The notes under the pieces: generated by a model
Told to the model about the DNA's origin: nothing
Database searches by the model: none
The model's input: only the letters and a program-made list of their open reading frames with translations
Part shown: in pieces, positions 27,924-35,377 of the stretch
Layout of the letters: each line of letters begins with the position of its first letter
Position numbering within the stretch: the stretch's first letter is position 1
Source of the DNA: Pseudomonadota bacterium
GTDB taxonomy: Bacteria > Pseudomonadota > Gammaproteobacteria > Burkholderiales > Burkholderiaceae_C
Length of the DNA stretch: 64,000 nucleotides
Direction of reading: 5' to 3'
Assembly (NCBI GenBank): GCA_963205335.1
Contig: CAUJIM010000096.1
Location: 35,415 to 99,414, forward strand
Position numbers and translations under genes: made by a program

Positions 27924-28091
27924 ATGACCCTGTTCCAGTCCTCGATGCTGCTGCTCGCCGCGAGCTGCGTGCTGTTGCTCGTGGGGTTTTCGGCGCGTGA
28001 GCGGCGCTGGGGGCCGTGGCTGATGATGCTGGGCATCGTCGGCGCGGTGCTGCTCATCGCCTACGACATCTACCAGATGCTGCCGCGCTGA
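27924..28091 (+). CDS. small two-helix membrane protein, function unknown
   Basis: 55 residues. Two hydrophobic stretches (about 5-22 and 31-47) are separated by a charged turn (SARERRWG), suggesting a hairpin inner-membrane protein. A GGGAAGG precedes ATG 27924 by six or seven bases. It sits between the amidase start and rnpB, and its last codons (DIYQMLPR) run up to the rnpB promoter. I do not recognise the family. Codon usage is like the surrounding genes, which supports a real gene. Confidence 0.6.
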   Translation: MTLFQSSMLLLAASCVLLLVGFSARERRWGPWLMMLGIVGAVLLIAYDIYQMLPR

Positions 28092-28099
28092 TTTGGCGG

Positions 28100-28105
28100 G
28101 ATAAT
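28100..28105 (+). promoter_or_regulatory. -10 element of rnpB
   Basis: GATAAT ends seven bases before the predicted 5' end of the RNase P RNA and is followed by a GC-rich discriminator (CGCGCCC), typical of stable RNA promoters. No good -35 is seen 16-18 bases upstream. Confidence 0.5.
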
Positions 28106-28112
28106 CGCGCCC

Positions 28113-28549
28113 GTGAAGCACACCAGACCGCCGCTGGTGCAAGTGCCGAAAGGCCGCACTGGAGGAACGTCCGGACTGCACAGGGCAGCGCAGCAGCCAA
28201 CGGCTGTCCACCGCGAGGTGAGGATCAGAGCAACAGAGACGAGTCGAGCAGGCAGCAGGCCACCGACGGTGTTCCATCGGTCGTCCGCGCAAGCGGGCAC
28301 GGCTGGCGCAAGCCAGACGGTTTGCGGCGCAAGCCGCAAAGACCATGGCCACCCGAAGCGGGCGGCGCCCGCTTCGGGTGAAACGGGCAATCTCTGCGCG
28401 CAGCAACACCAAGTAGGCACACGTTGACGGGGCCCCCGGAGTGTGCGGGTAGGTGGCATCGAGCCGGCGGGGCGACCCCCGGCCCAGAGTAATGGCGGTC
28501 ACGTGCGGGCAACCGCACGCACAGAATCCGGCTTACCGGTGGGCTTCAC
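28113..28549 (+). ncRNA. rnpB: RNase P RNA component (class A)
   Basis: The catalytic RNA that matures tRNA 5' ends. The conserved core is clear: GAGGAACGTCCGGACTGCACAGGGCAG near the 5' end, GAGGTGAGGATCAGAGCAACAGAGA in the middle, the CAAGTAGGCA segment and ACAGAATCCGGCTTACC at the 3' end. The two ends pair as helix P1 (GTGAAGCACAC / GTGGGCTTCAC). About 437 nt, some 60 longer than the E. coli RNA. The extra length is in the specificity-side arms: three GCAA-capped hairpins and a perfect 14-bp hairpin (28352-28381). Ends are estimated from P1. Confidence 0.95.
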
Positions 28550-28725
28550 ACTTTTCATGCGGCAGCGGCAGGCATGGTTCGTGCCGCCGCTCGCGCGTGC
28601 CCTGCATGCCGGGCATGCTTCACGGCATCGTCCAGGTTTCTGCCGTCATTCACCCAGCCGTGGCGCCATGCCGCTTTGTGCCTCGGGGGAAGGGTGCGCA
28701 GGAACAGCCGCAGCTGGTGTTCGGT

Positions 28726-29049
28726 TCATTTCCCCAGCCCCAGAAATACCGCCAGGCAGCGCTCCACCTCCACCAGCGCATCGGCGTCGATGCGGCCAAA
28801 GGCGGGGCCAAGCTTGTCGCGTTGCACCGTCATGGCCTTGTCCACCATGATTTGCGAGGGTTTTTGCAAGCCGTTGTCGGGGCTGGGTTGCAGGGTTATC
28901 CGCAGCAGCGGTGCCTCCACCAGGGTGCTGGAGACGGGCAGCACGGTCACGCTGGCGTGCGCGGCAAACCAGTCTGCCTGGATGACCAGCGCGGGCCGGA
29001 GTTTGCCAAGGTCGCCCTGCAAGGCAATGGTCACCAGGTCGCCGGGCAT
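28726..29049 (-). CDS. MazF/PemK-type endoribonuclease toxin
   Basis: 107 residues. The N-terminal GDLVTIALQGDLGKLRPALVIQAD and later LPVSSTLVEAPLLRITLQP are the PemK/MazF fold signature; the family cleaves mRNA at short sequences. The C terminus is intact (VEVERCLAVFLGLGK). The ATG at 29049 shares its first base with the antitoxin stop codon (TGATG), so the pair is translationally coupled. The genes lie between rnpB and the monooxygenase gene. The toxin looks full-length and probably active. Confidence 0.88.
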   Translation of the reverse strand: MPGDLVTIALQGDLGKLRPALVIQADWFAAHASVTVLPVSSTLVEAPLLRITLQPSPDNGLQKPSQIMVDKAMTVQRDKLGPAFGRIDADALVEVERCLAVFLGLGK

Positions 29050-29273
29050 CAATCCGTCCAGCCTTGCACGTCAGCCAGTGCCGCATTCGTGAAGGACTGC
29101 AAGGCTGGGTCGGCGCCATCGGCCTGGGCAATCAGCAGGCATTGGCGCTGGCATTCCAGGGCGAAGCCGGGGCGACGCGTATCGGGCACCCACAGCTGCA
29201 CCGGGCGCAGACCGGCCTGGCGCAGGGCGTCACGGTGCTTTTGCACGCGGGCGTTGACTTGGGCTGCTGTCAT
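29049..29273 (-). CDS. MazE-type antitoxin (DUF3018 family)
   Basis: 74 residues. The sequence VNARVQKHRDALRQAGLRPVQLWVPDTRRPGF is typical of DUF3018 antitoxins paired with MazF toxins. The N-terminal half is a likely DNA-binding ribbon-helix-helix and the acidic C-terminal half would wrap the toxin. ATG 29273 is chosen; an upstream ATG would extend the protein across the operator. A 37-bp perfect inverted repeat lies 14 bases upstream, so it probably represses its own operon. Confidence 0.85.
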   Translation of the reverse strand: MTAAQVNARVQKHRDALRQAGLRPVQLWVPDTRRPGFALECQRQCLLIAQADGADPALQSFTNAALADVQGWTD

Positions 29274-29287
29274 GGGGGCCTCTTTTT

Positions 29288-29324
29288 CGTTACATGCAAC
29301 ACGATGGAGATGTTGCATGTAACG
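29288..29324. promoter_or_regulatory. toxin-antitoxin operator, 14-bp perfect inverted repeat
   Basis: CGTTACATGCAACA (29288-29301) and TGTTGCATGTAACG (29311-29324) are exact reverse complements with a nine-base spacer. Each arm also contains an imperfect palindrome (TT-A/G-CATG-C/T-AA), and these are 23 bp apart, about two helical turns. It lies directly upstream of the antitoxin start and is the expected place for autorepression by the toxin-antitoxin complex. Confidence 0.8.
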
Positions 29325-29459
29325 CGCAAGTGAAGCAGGGTTTCAGGCGCGCCATCGTGCCTCGGCACGGCATGAGCAGCCAGCCGGCCTGTTGCGCTGT
29401 CACGATCGGCGGCGAAGCGCATCACCCCCTCGGGCTTGCCGAGCGGGTGAGGGAGGTAG

Positions 29460-29765
29460 TCAGCCCACCGGCCCCTTGTTGATGGCCGTCAGCACCTCGT
29501 TGATGGCGTAGATGCGGGCACGGATGTCGCGCACGCCCGCCTGGGCGAGACGCCGGGAGTGCATCTCCAGATAGCGCTGGGCGTTCTCGCGGGTGTCGAA
29601 CAGGTAGATGCCGCCGGCTTGCCTGGCGTCGGCGTCCTCGGTCCAGATCTTCCAGAGGAAACCGGGCTCCTGGCCGATGCTTCTGGCCAGGCCTTCGAAC
29701 GCCTGGGAGAGTTCGGCGCCGAACGGGCCGTCCATCGTGAAATCGACTTGCAAAACGACTGCCAT
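29460..29765 (-). CDS. YdhR-like monooxygenase / dimeric alpha-beta barrel protein
   Basis: 101 residues. The sequence (AVVLQVDFTMDGPFGAELSQAFEGLARSIGQEPGFLWKIWTE, then GGIYLFDTRENAQRYL) matches the small ferredoxin-like YdhR family, thought to be monooxygenases acting on aromatic compounds. It is cytoplasmic and probably dimeric. ATG 29765 has AGGAG six bases upstream; an upstream start would add 24 atypical residues and overlap the cysK terminator. It lies downstream of cysK on the same strand but behind a terminator, so it is probably transcribed separately. Confidence 0.8.
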   Translation of the reverse strand: MAVVLQVDFTMDGPFGAELSQAFEGLARSIGQEPGFLWKIWTEDADARQAGGIYLFDTRENAQRYLEMHSRRLAQAGVRDIRARIYAINEVLTAINKGPVG

Positions 29766-29821
29766 GTCCGCTCCTGGGGGTGGGAGGTGATTGGGAGGAT
29801 CGATCTTATCCGGCAGGCATG

Positions 29822-29846
29822 AAAAACGGCCGCGCAAGGCGGCCGT
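29822..29846 (-). terminator. rho-independent terminator of cysK
   Basis: On the minus strand ACGGCCGC-CTTGC-GCGGCCGT forms an 8-bp stem followed by TTTT. It begins 25 bases after the cysK stop codon. Confidence 0.85.
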
Positions 29847-29871
29847 GGTGTCATGCCGGGAGGGCAGGGGC

Positions 29872-30792
29872 TCAGGCGGCGGGCAGAAAGCCGTCGACCG
29901 ACAGATAGCGCTCGCCCGTGTCGTAGTTCACGCCCAGCACCCTGCTGCCTGCGGGCAGCAGGGGCAGCTGGCGCGCGATCGCCGCCAGCGCGGCGCCGGT
30001 GGAGATGCCCACCAGGATGCCTTCCTGGCGGGCGCACTGGCGCGCCCATTCGCGCGCGTCCTCGTCGTCGATGGCGATCACGCCGTCGATCACGCGGGTG
30101 TCGAGGTTCTTGGGGATGAAGCCCGCGCCCAGGCCCTGGATGCCGTGCGGTCCGGGTGGGTTGCCGCTGATCACGGCCGACTGGCGGGGCTCGACGGCGT
30201 AGACCTTGAGCTGCGGCCAGCGGGGCTTGAGCTCGCGCGCCAGTGCCGTGATGTGGCCGCCGGTGCCGACGCCGGTGATGATGGCGTCGAGCCCCTCGGG
30301 GAAATCGGCCAGCACTTCCTGCGCCGTGGTGCGGGCGTGGGCCTGCACGTTGGCGGGGTTGTCGAACTGGTTGAGCATCACCGCGCCGGGCGTTTGCTCG
30401 GTCAGCTCGCGTGCGCGCGCGACGGCCCCGCTGGTGCCTTTTTCCTTGGGCGTGAGTTCCAGCTCGGCGCCAAAGGCGCGGATCAGGCGACGGCGCTCGA
30501 CGCTCATGCTCTCGGGCATCACGACGACGAGCCGATAGCCCTTGACGGCCGCGACCATGGCCAGGCCCACGCCGGTGTTGCCGCTCGTGGGCTCGATGAT
30601 GGTGCCGCCGGGCTCGAGCCGCCCCTCGCGCTCGGCCGCCTCGACCATGCCCAGGGCGATGCGGTCCTTGAGCGAGCCGCCGGGGTTGGCGCGCTCGCAT
30701 TTGAGCCAGACCTCGGCGGCGGCACCGAACAGGCGGTGCAGGCGCACGTGCGGCGTGCGGCCTATGGTTTGCAGGATGGTGTCGGCTTTCAT
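29872..30792 (-). CDS. cysK: cysteine synthase A (O-acetylserine sulfhydrylase)
   Basis: 306 residues; makes cysteine from O-acetylserine and sulfide using pyridoxal phosphate. The PLP lysine is in NPGGSLKDRI (about residue 42), with EPTSGNTGVGLA binding the substrate and GVGTGGHIT the phosphate. GPHGIQGLGAGFIP and GERYLS near the C terminus favour CysK over CysM. It is cytoplasmic. A strong terminator follows and a palindrome lies about 70 bases upstream of its start. Confidence 0.93.
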   Translation of the reverse strand: MKADTILQTIGRTPHVRLHRLFGAAAEVWLKCERANPGGSLKDRIALGMVEAAEREGRLEPGGTIIEPTSGNTGVGLAMVAAVKGYRLVVVMPESMSVERRRLIRAFGAELELTPKEKGTSGAVARARELTEQTPGAVMLNQFDNPANVQAHARTTAQEVLADFPEGLDAIITGVGTGGHITALARELKPRWPQLKVYAVEPRQSAVISGNPPGPHGIQGLGAGFIPKNLDTRVIDGVIAIDDEDAREWARQCARQEGILVGISTGAALAAIARQLPLLPAGSRVLGVNYDTGERYLSVDGFLPAA

Positions 30793-30860
30793 TGTCCATT
30801 CCGGAAAGTCATGAGAAGCCGGAAAGATATAGGCGATTTGCCGAAGGTTTCAGACATTCG

Positions 30861-30878
30861 CGGCATATGGATATGCCG
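30861..30878. promoter_or_regulatory. palindrome upstream of cysK
   Basis: CGGCATAT-GG-ATATGCCG is a perfect inverted repeat with a two-base centre, too tight for an RNA loop, so more likely a protein-binding site. It lies 69-86 bases upstream of the cysK start, in the 129-bp gap after the Nudix/MBL gene. The binding protein is unknown. Confidence 0.45.
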
Positions 30879-30921
30879 TGCCCCGTTCCGCCCCGCGCTT
30901 CCTGATGAAGCGCAATCGAAC

Positions 30922-32586
30922 TCAGTCGTTGCCCGGCCGGGACATGCGGATGCGCTCGACGTGCGCCAGCAGCGAGCGCTGCGCCACCGGCCAGATGCGC
31001 GGCGGCACGTCGTCGTAGGCCAGCTCCACCCACTGCTCCGGCGTGCCTTCGGGCAGCTTCTGCATCGCGGCGAGCACCTTGGCCTCGCGCGCCAGGCGGT
31101 GGGCCTTGAGCTGCGCAATGGCGCCGCGCGCGTCGCCCAGCACGTGGCCGTGCGCGGGCAGGATGAAGGCGGCCTTCCACTGCGCGCACAGCTGGTCGAG
31201 CCGGTCGAGGGAGTCGAGGTAGTCGGCCATGTTGCCGTCGGGCGGGTCGATCACCGTGGTGCTGCCACTCAGGATGTGGTCGCCCGAGAACAGCAGGCCG
31301 TCCTCGCGCAGCAGCAGGCAGACGTGGTTGGCCGCGTGGCCGGGCGTATGGACGACTTCCAGGGTATGGGTGATTTTGCCATCCGGCCCTTGCCCAGAAA
31401 GCGCGAGCAGCTCCTCATCCAGGAGCGTGCGGTCGGGCGTGAACGCGCTGTGCGCGCGCGCCGTGGGCTCGGAGGGCAGGCCGAGGATGGGCGGCCTGGG
31501 CCTGCCCGCCTGCTCGCACCGCTGCTGCAGCGGCCGCGCGCCCGGGGAGTGGTCGGGGTGCGAGTGGGTGCAGACGATCATGCGGATGTCGCCGCCCGCC
31601 GCGCGCCACAGGCGCTCCTGGTGCCCGGCATCGACCGGGCCGGGGTCGATCGCGATGTAGCCGGTGACCGGGTCGCCGACCAGGTAGCTGTTGGTGCCGG
31701 GGCCGGTCATCACGCCGGGGTTGGGCGCGGTCAGGCGCTGCACGTTCTTCAGCAGCGGCACGGGATGCTCGCTCTGCCAGTCGAGCGCGTGGCGGATCTG
31801 CCCGTCAGGGCAGACCAGGGCCAGCTCGCCGAACTCCGGCTCGTGCTCCATGTGGCGCGAGTCCTTGCCGTTCTTCAGGCCGGCGCGCGGGCAGCTCGTC
31901 CACAGCGGTTTCTCGCCGGCCAGCGCGCCCAGCACCGCATCCACACTGGCGAAGCGCGTCAGGCGCTCGAGCGTGCGGATGGTCGGGAAGATCATGAAAA
32001 AGCCGCCCCCCGCGTGGCGCGCGAGCGCATCGGCGGGGCTGACCCATTCGGGCGCGAACTGCTCGGCGTTGTCCGGCACCGGTGTCTGCCCCGGCGGCAT
32101 GCGTGCGACCAGGAAGGGCACGTCGAAGCGCTTGGGCAGGTCGCGGTCGGTGGTCCAGTGCGCCAGCAGGAACATGGCGTCGGCCGCCAGCAGCAGCCCG
32201 CGTGCGCTGCACTGCGCGGCCAGCGGCGCCTTGCGGTCCATGGCCGCGATGTCCCCGGCATGGGCCCAGCTCCCGTCCGCGCGGCGCGCGAGCACGATGC
32301 CCAGTTCCTCGAAGCTCTCGCGGATCGCGGCGATGGCCTGCGTGAGCGCGGCGCCGGCCTGGCCGGGGCGGTGGCTGGCGAGGGGGTGGGCGGCGGCGTC
32401 CGCGGCCTCGATGCCGCCGCCCGGGAAGACGTAGGCGCCGGGCGCGAAGCTGGCCTTGGCCGAGCGGCGCGTCATCAGCACCTGCAGGCCCGCCGCGGCA
32501 TCGTCGCGCAGCAGCAGCACGGTGGCCGCGGGCAGGGGGGCGGGAGGGTCGCGGTGCGGGTACAGGAGTTGGCTGGTGCGGGGCAT
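30922..32586 (-). CDS. Nudix hydrolase / metallo-beta-lactamase fold fusion protein
   Basis: 554 residues with two enzymatic domains. The N-terminal half (about 15-240) is Nudix of the NUDT19-like type: the box is split, with GGGIEAADA separated from RESFEELGIVL by an insertion of about 25 residues. The C-terminal half (about 260-554) is an MBL-fold hydrolase with the zinc motif THSHPDHS and GHAANHVCLLL / FSGDHIL downstream. NUDT19 relatives hydrolyse CoA derivatives, and MBL domains of this class resemble LACTB2/glyoxalase II-like enzymes. A dispersed repeat copy lies inside (encodes EELLALSG). Joint action on one metabolite is an inference. Confidence 0.87.
   Translation of the reverse strand: MPRTSQLLYPHRDPPAPLPAATVLLLRDDAAAGLQVLMTRRSAKASFAPGAYVFPGGGIEAADAAAHPLASHRPGQAGAALTQAIAAIRESFEELGIVLARRADGSWAHAGDIAAMDRKAPLAAQCSARGLLLAADAMFLLAHWTTDRDLPKRFDVPFLVARMPPGQTPVPDNAEQFAPEWVSPADALARHAGGGFFMIFPTIRTLERLTRFASVDAVLGALAGEKPLWTSCPRAGLKNGKDSRHMEHEPEFGELALVCPDGQIRHALDWQSEHPVPLLKNVQRLTAPNPGVMTGPGTNSYLVGDPVTGYIAIDPGPVDAGHQERLWRAAGGDIRMIVCTHSHPDHSPGARPLQQRCEQAGRPRPPILGLPSEPTARAHSAFTPDRTLLDEELLALSGQGPDGKITHTLEVVHTPGHAANHVCLLLREDGLLFSGDHILSGSTTVIDPPDGNMADYLDSLDRLDQLCAQWKAAFILPAHGHVLGDARGAIAQLKAHRLAREAKVLAAMQKLPEGTPEQWVELAYDDVPPRIWPVAQRSLLAHVERIRMSRPGND
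31370..31420 (-). repeat. dispersed repeat copy 3 (inside the Nudix/MBL gene)
   Basis: Minus-strand orientation, same as the gene. GGATGAGGAGCTGCTCGCG then CTTTCTGGGC; encodes EELLALSG in the linker part of the MBL domain. Confidence 0.6.
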
Positions 32587-32625
32587 GGCGCGATTATGGC
32601 GACATGCCCCCGGGTCAGGCGGCGC

Positions 32626-33015
32626 TCAATTCCTGGGCTTGGCCGTCAGCGCGACCACGATGGCGCTGAAGAAGTAGAACGCCTGCAGCTCGAGCGCCCA
32701 GCCGCCCGACTGGTTGAGTTCGAACACGTGCCCCTGGTGCATCAGCAGGTAGGCGACGACCATGTTGATCGCGACCAGCAGTGCCGCCGGGACGACGAGC
32801 ACGCCCGCCAGCAGCAGCAGCGGAGCGACCACCTCGCCCAGGTAGACGGCGTAGGCGAAGAACCCTGGGTAGCCCATTTTCTCCAGCATCCCGACCAGCC
32901 AGCCGATCCCGCCGCTGAGCTTGGCCCAGCCGTGAAACAGCAGCAGCACCGCGAGCACGGTGCGCAGCAGTACCGCGCCGGCGCGGGGGTGGTGAAAAAT
33001 GTCGAAGAAGGCCAT
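32626..33015 (-). CDS. DoxX family membrane protein
   Basis: 129 residues with four membrane segments. AVLLRTVLAVLLLFHGWAKLSGG followed by GYPGFFAYAVYLGEVVAPLLLLAGV is the DoxX/DoxD pattern. Members take part in redox processes such as thiosulfate oxidation or in oxidative-stress membrane complexes, but most are uncharacterised. ATG 33015 has GAGG seven bases upstream; a start further up adds a non-homologous segment. It is 39 bp upstream of the Nudix/MBL gene on the same strand and may be co-transcribed with it. Confidence 0.83.
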   Translation of the reverse strand: MAFFDIFHHPRAGAVLLRTVLAVLLLFHGWAKLSGGIGWLVGMLEKMGYPGFFAYAVYLGEVVAPLLLLAGVLVVPAALLVAINMVVAYLLMHQGHVFELNQSGGWALELQAFYFFSAIVVALTAKPRN

Positions 33016-33194
33016 GAGAGTACCTCGCGAGCAGGTGGGGATGAAGCGAAGCGGCAACCTGCGGCCCATCGGGGAAGGCCATGCCGCGGTCGTGGTCAAT
33101 TATCCATGAAGCATTTCGCCCGTGTGCGGCGCGCAGGCGCGGCGCGGCATTGCCTTAAGATGCATGGAGTCAGCCTTGCGTTTCCAGAGTTCCC

Positions 33195-33884
33195 ATGAAC
33201 ACATCGCCTGTTGCGCCCATCACCGAAGACGACATCGCCCAGTTCCTGGTCAATACCCCCGGGTTTTTCGAGCGCCATGCGCAGTTGCTCGCCAGCGTGG
33301 TGCTGGCCAGCGAGCATGGCCAGCGCACGGTCAGCCTGCAGGAGCGCCAGGCCGAGATGCTGCGCGAGAGAATCAAGGGGCTGGAGCAGCGGATCATGGA
33401 GATGATGCGCAATGGCGGCGAAAACGCCACGATTGCCGACAAGATCCAGCAATGGACGCGCGAACTGGTGGCGGTGCGCGACCCGGCCGAGGTGCCCGTC
33501 GCGGTGGAGCAGGGCATCGTCGCGTGGTTCGAAGTGCCGCAGGTGGCGCTGCGCGTGTGGGACGTGGCGCCCGCGTACGCCCAGGGCGCGCACATGCAGG
33601 GCGCGAGCGGCGACGTGCGCTCGTTCGCCTCCTCGCTGACGATGCCGTTCTGCGGACCCAACCTCGGCTTCGAGACGCTGGCCTGGCTGCCGCAGGCCGA
33701 CCAGGTGCAGTCGGTGGCGCTGCTGCCCCTGCGCGACGGCGCGATCGACGACACGGCGCGGCCGGCGTTCGGCCTGCTGGTGCTCGGCTCGCCTGACGCG
33801 GCGCGCTTCGACAGCACCATGGGCACGGAATTCCTCGCGCGCATGGCCGAGCTCGCGAGCGCCGCCCTGACGCGGCTGCGTTGA
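33195..33884 (+). CDS. DUF484 family protein
   Basis: 229 residues. ITEDDIAQFLVNTPGFFERHAQLL and VSLQERQAEMLRERIKGLEQRI are the family signature; a short coiled coil (about 45-70) precedes a GAF-like domain (about 90-225). DUF484 genes very often stand directly before xerC, as here (13-bp gap), but no activity is established. A role connected with XerC regulation is an inference from conserved neighbourhood. Confidence 0.88.
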   Translation: MNTSPVAPITEDDIAQFLVNTPGFFERHAQLLASVVLASEHGQRTVSLQERQAEMLRERIKGLEQRIMEMMRNGGENATIADKIQQWTRELVAVRDPAEVPVAVEQGIVAWFEVPQVALRVWDVAPAYAQGAHMQGASGDVRSFASSLTMPFCGPNLGFETLAWLPQADQVQSVALLPLRDGAIDDTARPAFGLLVLGSPDAARFDSTMGTEFLARMAELASAALTRLR

Positions 33885-33897
33885 GAGAAGAGCCGCC

Positions 33898-34845
33898 GTG
33901 CCCCAGGGCCTGCCCCCCGAGGCGCTGCAGTACCTGCAATACCTGCGCGTGCAAAAGCGCCTGGCGGCGCGCACCGTGGCGCTGTACCAGCAGGAGCTGC
34001 AGCGGCTGGCGCGGCTGGCCGATGGCACGCCCCTGCTGCAGCTGGAGGGTGCCCGCGTCAGGCGCTTCGTCGCGCAGCTGCACGCCGGCGGCCATGGCGG
34101 CAGAAGCCTGGCGCTGACCCTTTCCGCGTGGCGCGGCTTCTACGCCTGGGCGGGGCAGCACGCCCTGGTGGCGAGCAACCCGGCGCAGGACGTGCGCGCG
34201 CCCAAGTCGCCGCGCCTGCTGCCCAAGGCCTTGCCCGTGGACGAGGCGGTGCGCCTGGCCGAGTACGCCGCGCCGGCCGCCGACCCGTGGCTCGAGGCGC
34301 GCGACGCGGCCCTCGTCGAGTTGCTCTACGGCTGCGGCCTGCGCGTGGGCGAGCTGGTGGGGCTCGATGCCGCGCCGAGCGCGTCGGCGCAGCAGCAGGG
34401 CCATGGCTGGGTGGATCTGCAGGCGGGCGAGGCCCATGTCTTCGGCAAGGGGTCCAAGTGGCGCCAGGTGCCCCTCGGGCGGGCCGCCGCGGCGGCGCTG
34501 CGGGGCTGGCTCGCGGTGCGCGCGCAGCCCTTCGCCGCCGGCGCGGCCGGGCAGCTTGCCGCGGCGCTGTTCGTCGGACGGCGCGGCACGCGGCTCACGC
34601 CGCAGGCGGTCTGGCAGCGGCTGCGCCAGCGCAGCCAGCAGGCGGGGCTGGCCACGCCGGTGCACCCGCACATGCTGCGCCACTCGTTCGCCAGCCACCT
34701 GCTGCAGTCCAGCGGTGACCTGCGGGCCGTGCAGGAGCTGCTCGGGCATGCCAACATCAGCACCACGCAGGTGTACACGCGGCTCGATTTCCAGCACCTG
34801 GCCAAGGCGTACGACCAGGCGCATCCGCGGGCGCACCGCAAGTGA
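33898..34845 (+). CDS. xerC: tyrosine recombinase XerC
   Basis: 315 residues. It resolves chromosome dimers at dif with XerD. An N-terminal SAM-like core-binding domain (LQYLRVQKRLAARTVALYQQEL, about 8-100) precedes the catalytic domain with Arg in YGCGLRVGEL, HMLRHSFASHLL (H-x-x-R) and the nucleophile Tyr in STTQVYTRLD. The start is GTG at 33898, 13 bases after the DUF484 stop. Pairing with DUF484 favours XerC over an integrase. The KGSKWRQVPLG segment is typical. Confidence 0.93.
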   Translation: MPQGLPPEALQYLQYLRVQKRLAARTVALYQQELQRLARLADGTPLLQLEGARVRRFVAQLHAGGHGGRSLALTLSAWRGFYAWAGQHALVASNPAQDVRAPKSPRLLPKALPVDEAVRLAEYAAPAADPWLEARDAALVELLYGCGLRVGELVGLDAAPSASAQQQGHGWVDLQAGEAHVFGKGSKWRQVPLGRAAAAALRGWLAVRAQPFAAGAAGQLAAALFVGRRGTRLTPQAVWQRLRQRSQQAGLATPVHPHMLRHSFASHLLQSSGDLRAVQELLGHANISTTQVYTRLDFQHLAKAYDQAHPRAHRK

Positions 34846-34930
34846 CCGCCGGTTGCGGCCCTGATCGGTGTACGGCCTTGGGGGCTGCGGCAGAATGGGC
34901 ATTTCGCAACAAGCACCGAAGGAGAACCCC

Positions 34931-35161
34931 ATGGCCGACACGTGGCTGCCCAGCCTGATCACCGACACGCCCCAGCAAGGTTTCGAGCTCGCCATCACGC
35001 TGAGCCGGCGCGGCGTCAAGTACACCCAGCCCGATACCGAGGTGCTGCACAAGCTGCGGCCGGAATATGCCAACGACGCGGCAGGGCTGACCGCGGCCTC
35101 GCAGGTGATCGCGACCAATTTCCAGACCGTCGCGGCGGCCAACAACTACTGGCGCAAGTAA
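34931..35161 (+). CDS. small hypothetical protein, 76 residues
   Basis: A soluble, slightly basic protein beginning MADTWLPSLITDTPQQGFELAITLSRRG and rich in Asn/Ala near the C terminus. An AAGGAGAA Shine-Dalgarno lies seven bases before ATG 34931 and a strong terminator follows the stop, so it is an independent transcription unit. No membrane segment or signal peptide. I do not recognise the family. The good expression signals and short monocistronic layout suggest a well-expressed conserved protein rather than a chance frame. Confidence 0.68.
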   Translation: MADTWLPSLITDTPQQGFELAITLSRRGVKYTQPDTEVLHKLRPEYANDAAGLTAASQVIATNFQTVAAANNYWRK

Positions 35162-35177
35162 AGACCGCGGCCCGCGG

Positions 35178-35213
35178 ACCCTGGCGGCGGAGCGGTCCGG
35201 CGCCAGGGTTTTT
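35178..35213 (+). terminator. rho-independent terminator after the 76-residue ORF
   Basis: ACCCTGGCG (35178-35186) pairs with CGCCAGGGT (35201-35209) and is followed by a run of five T (35209-35213). Confidence 0.85.
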
Positions 35214-35244
35214 GTTTGCCCTGCGAACCTCATGCAAGATTGTG

Positions 35245-35307
35245 AGTTTGCTCCTATATAGATAGCTGTTGACGGTTGATGCACAAGCGCTATTGCCATA
35301 TTTCAAC
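35245..35307 (+). repeat. dispersed repeat copy 4 (upstream of the COG0523 gene)
   Basis: GATAGCTGTTGACGGTTGATG then CACAAGCGCTATTGCCATATTT. Intergenic, between the terminator of the 76-residue gene and the COG0523 GTPase. Confidence 0.65.
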
Positions 35308-35377
35308 TAAAATCGGCTGATGGCGGCCGCACCGCGACGCGGCCGCGGTTTCGTTCCGTGTCCCTGCAAGGCTTCCC

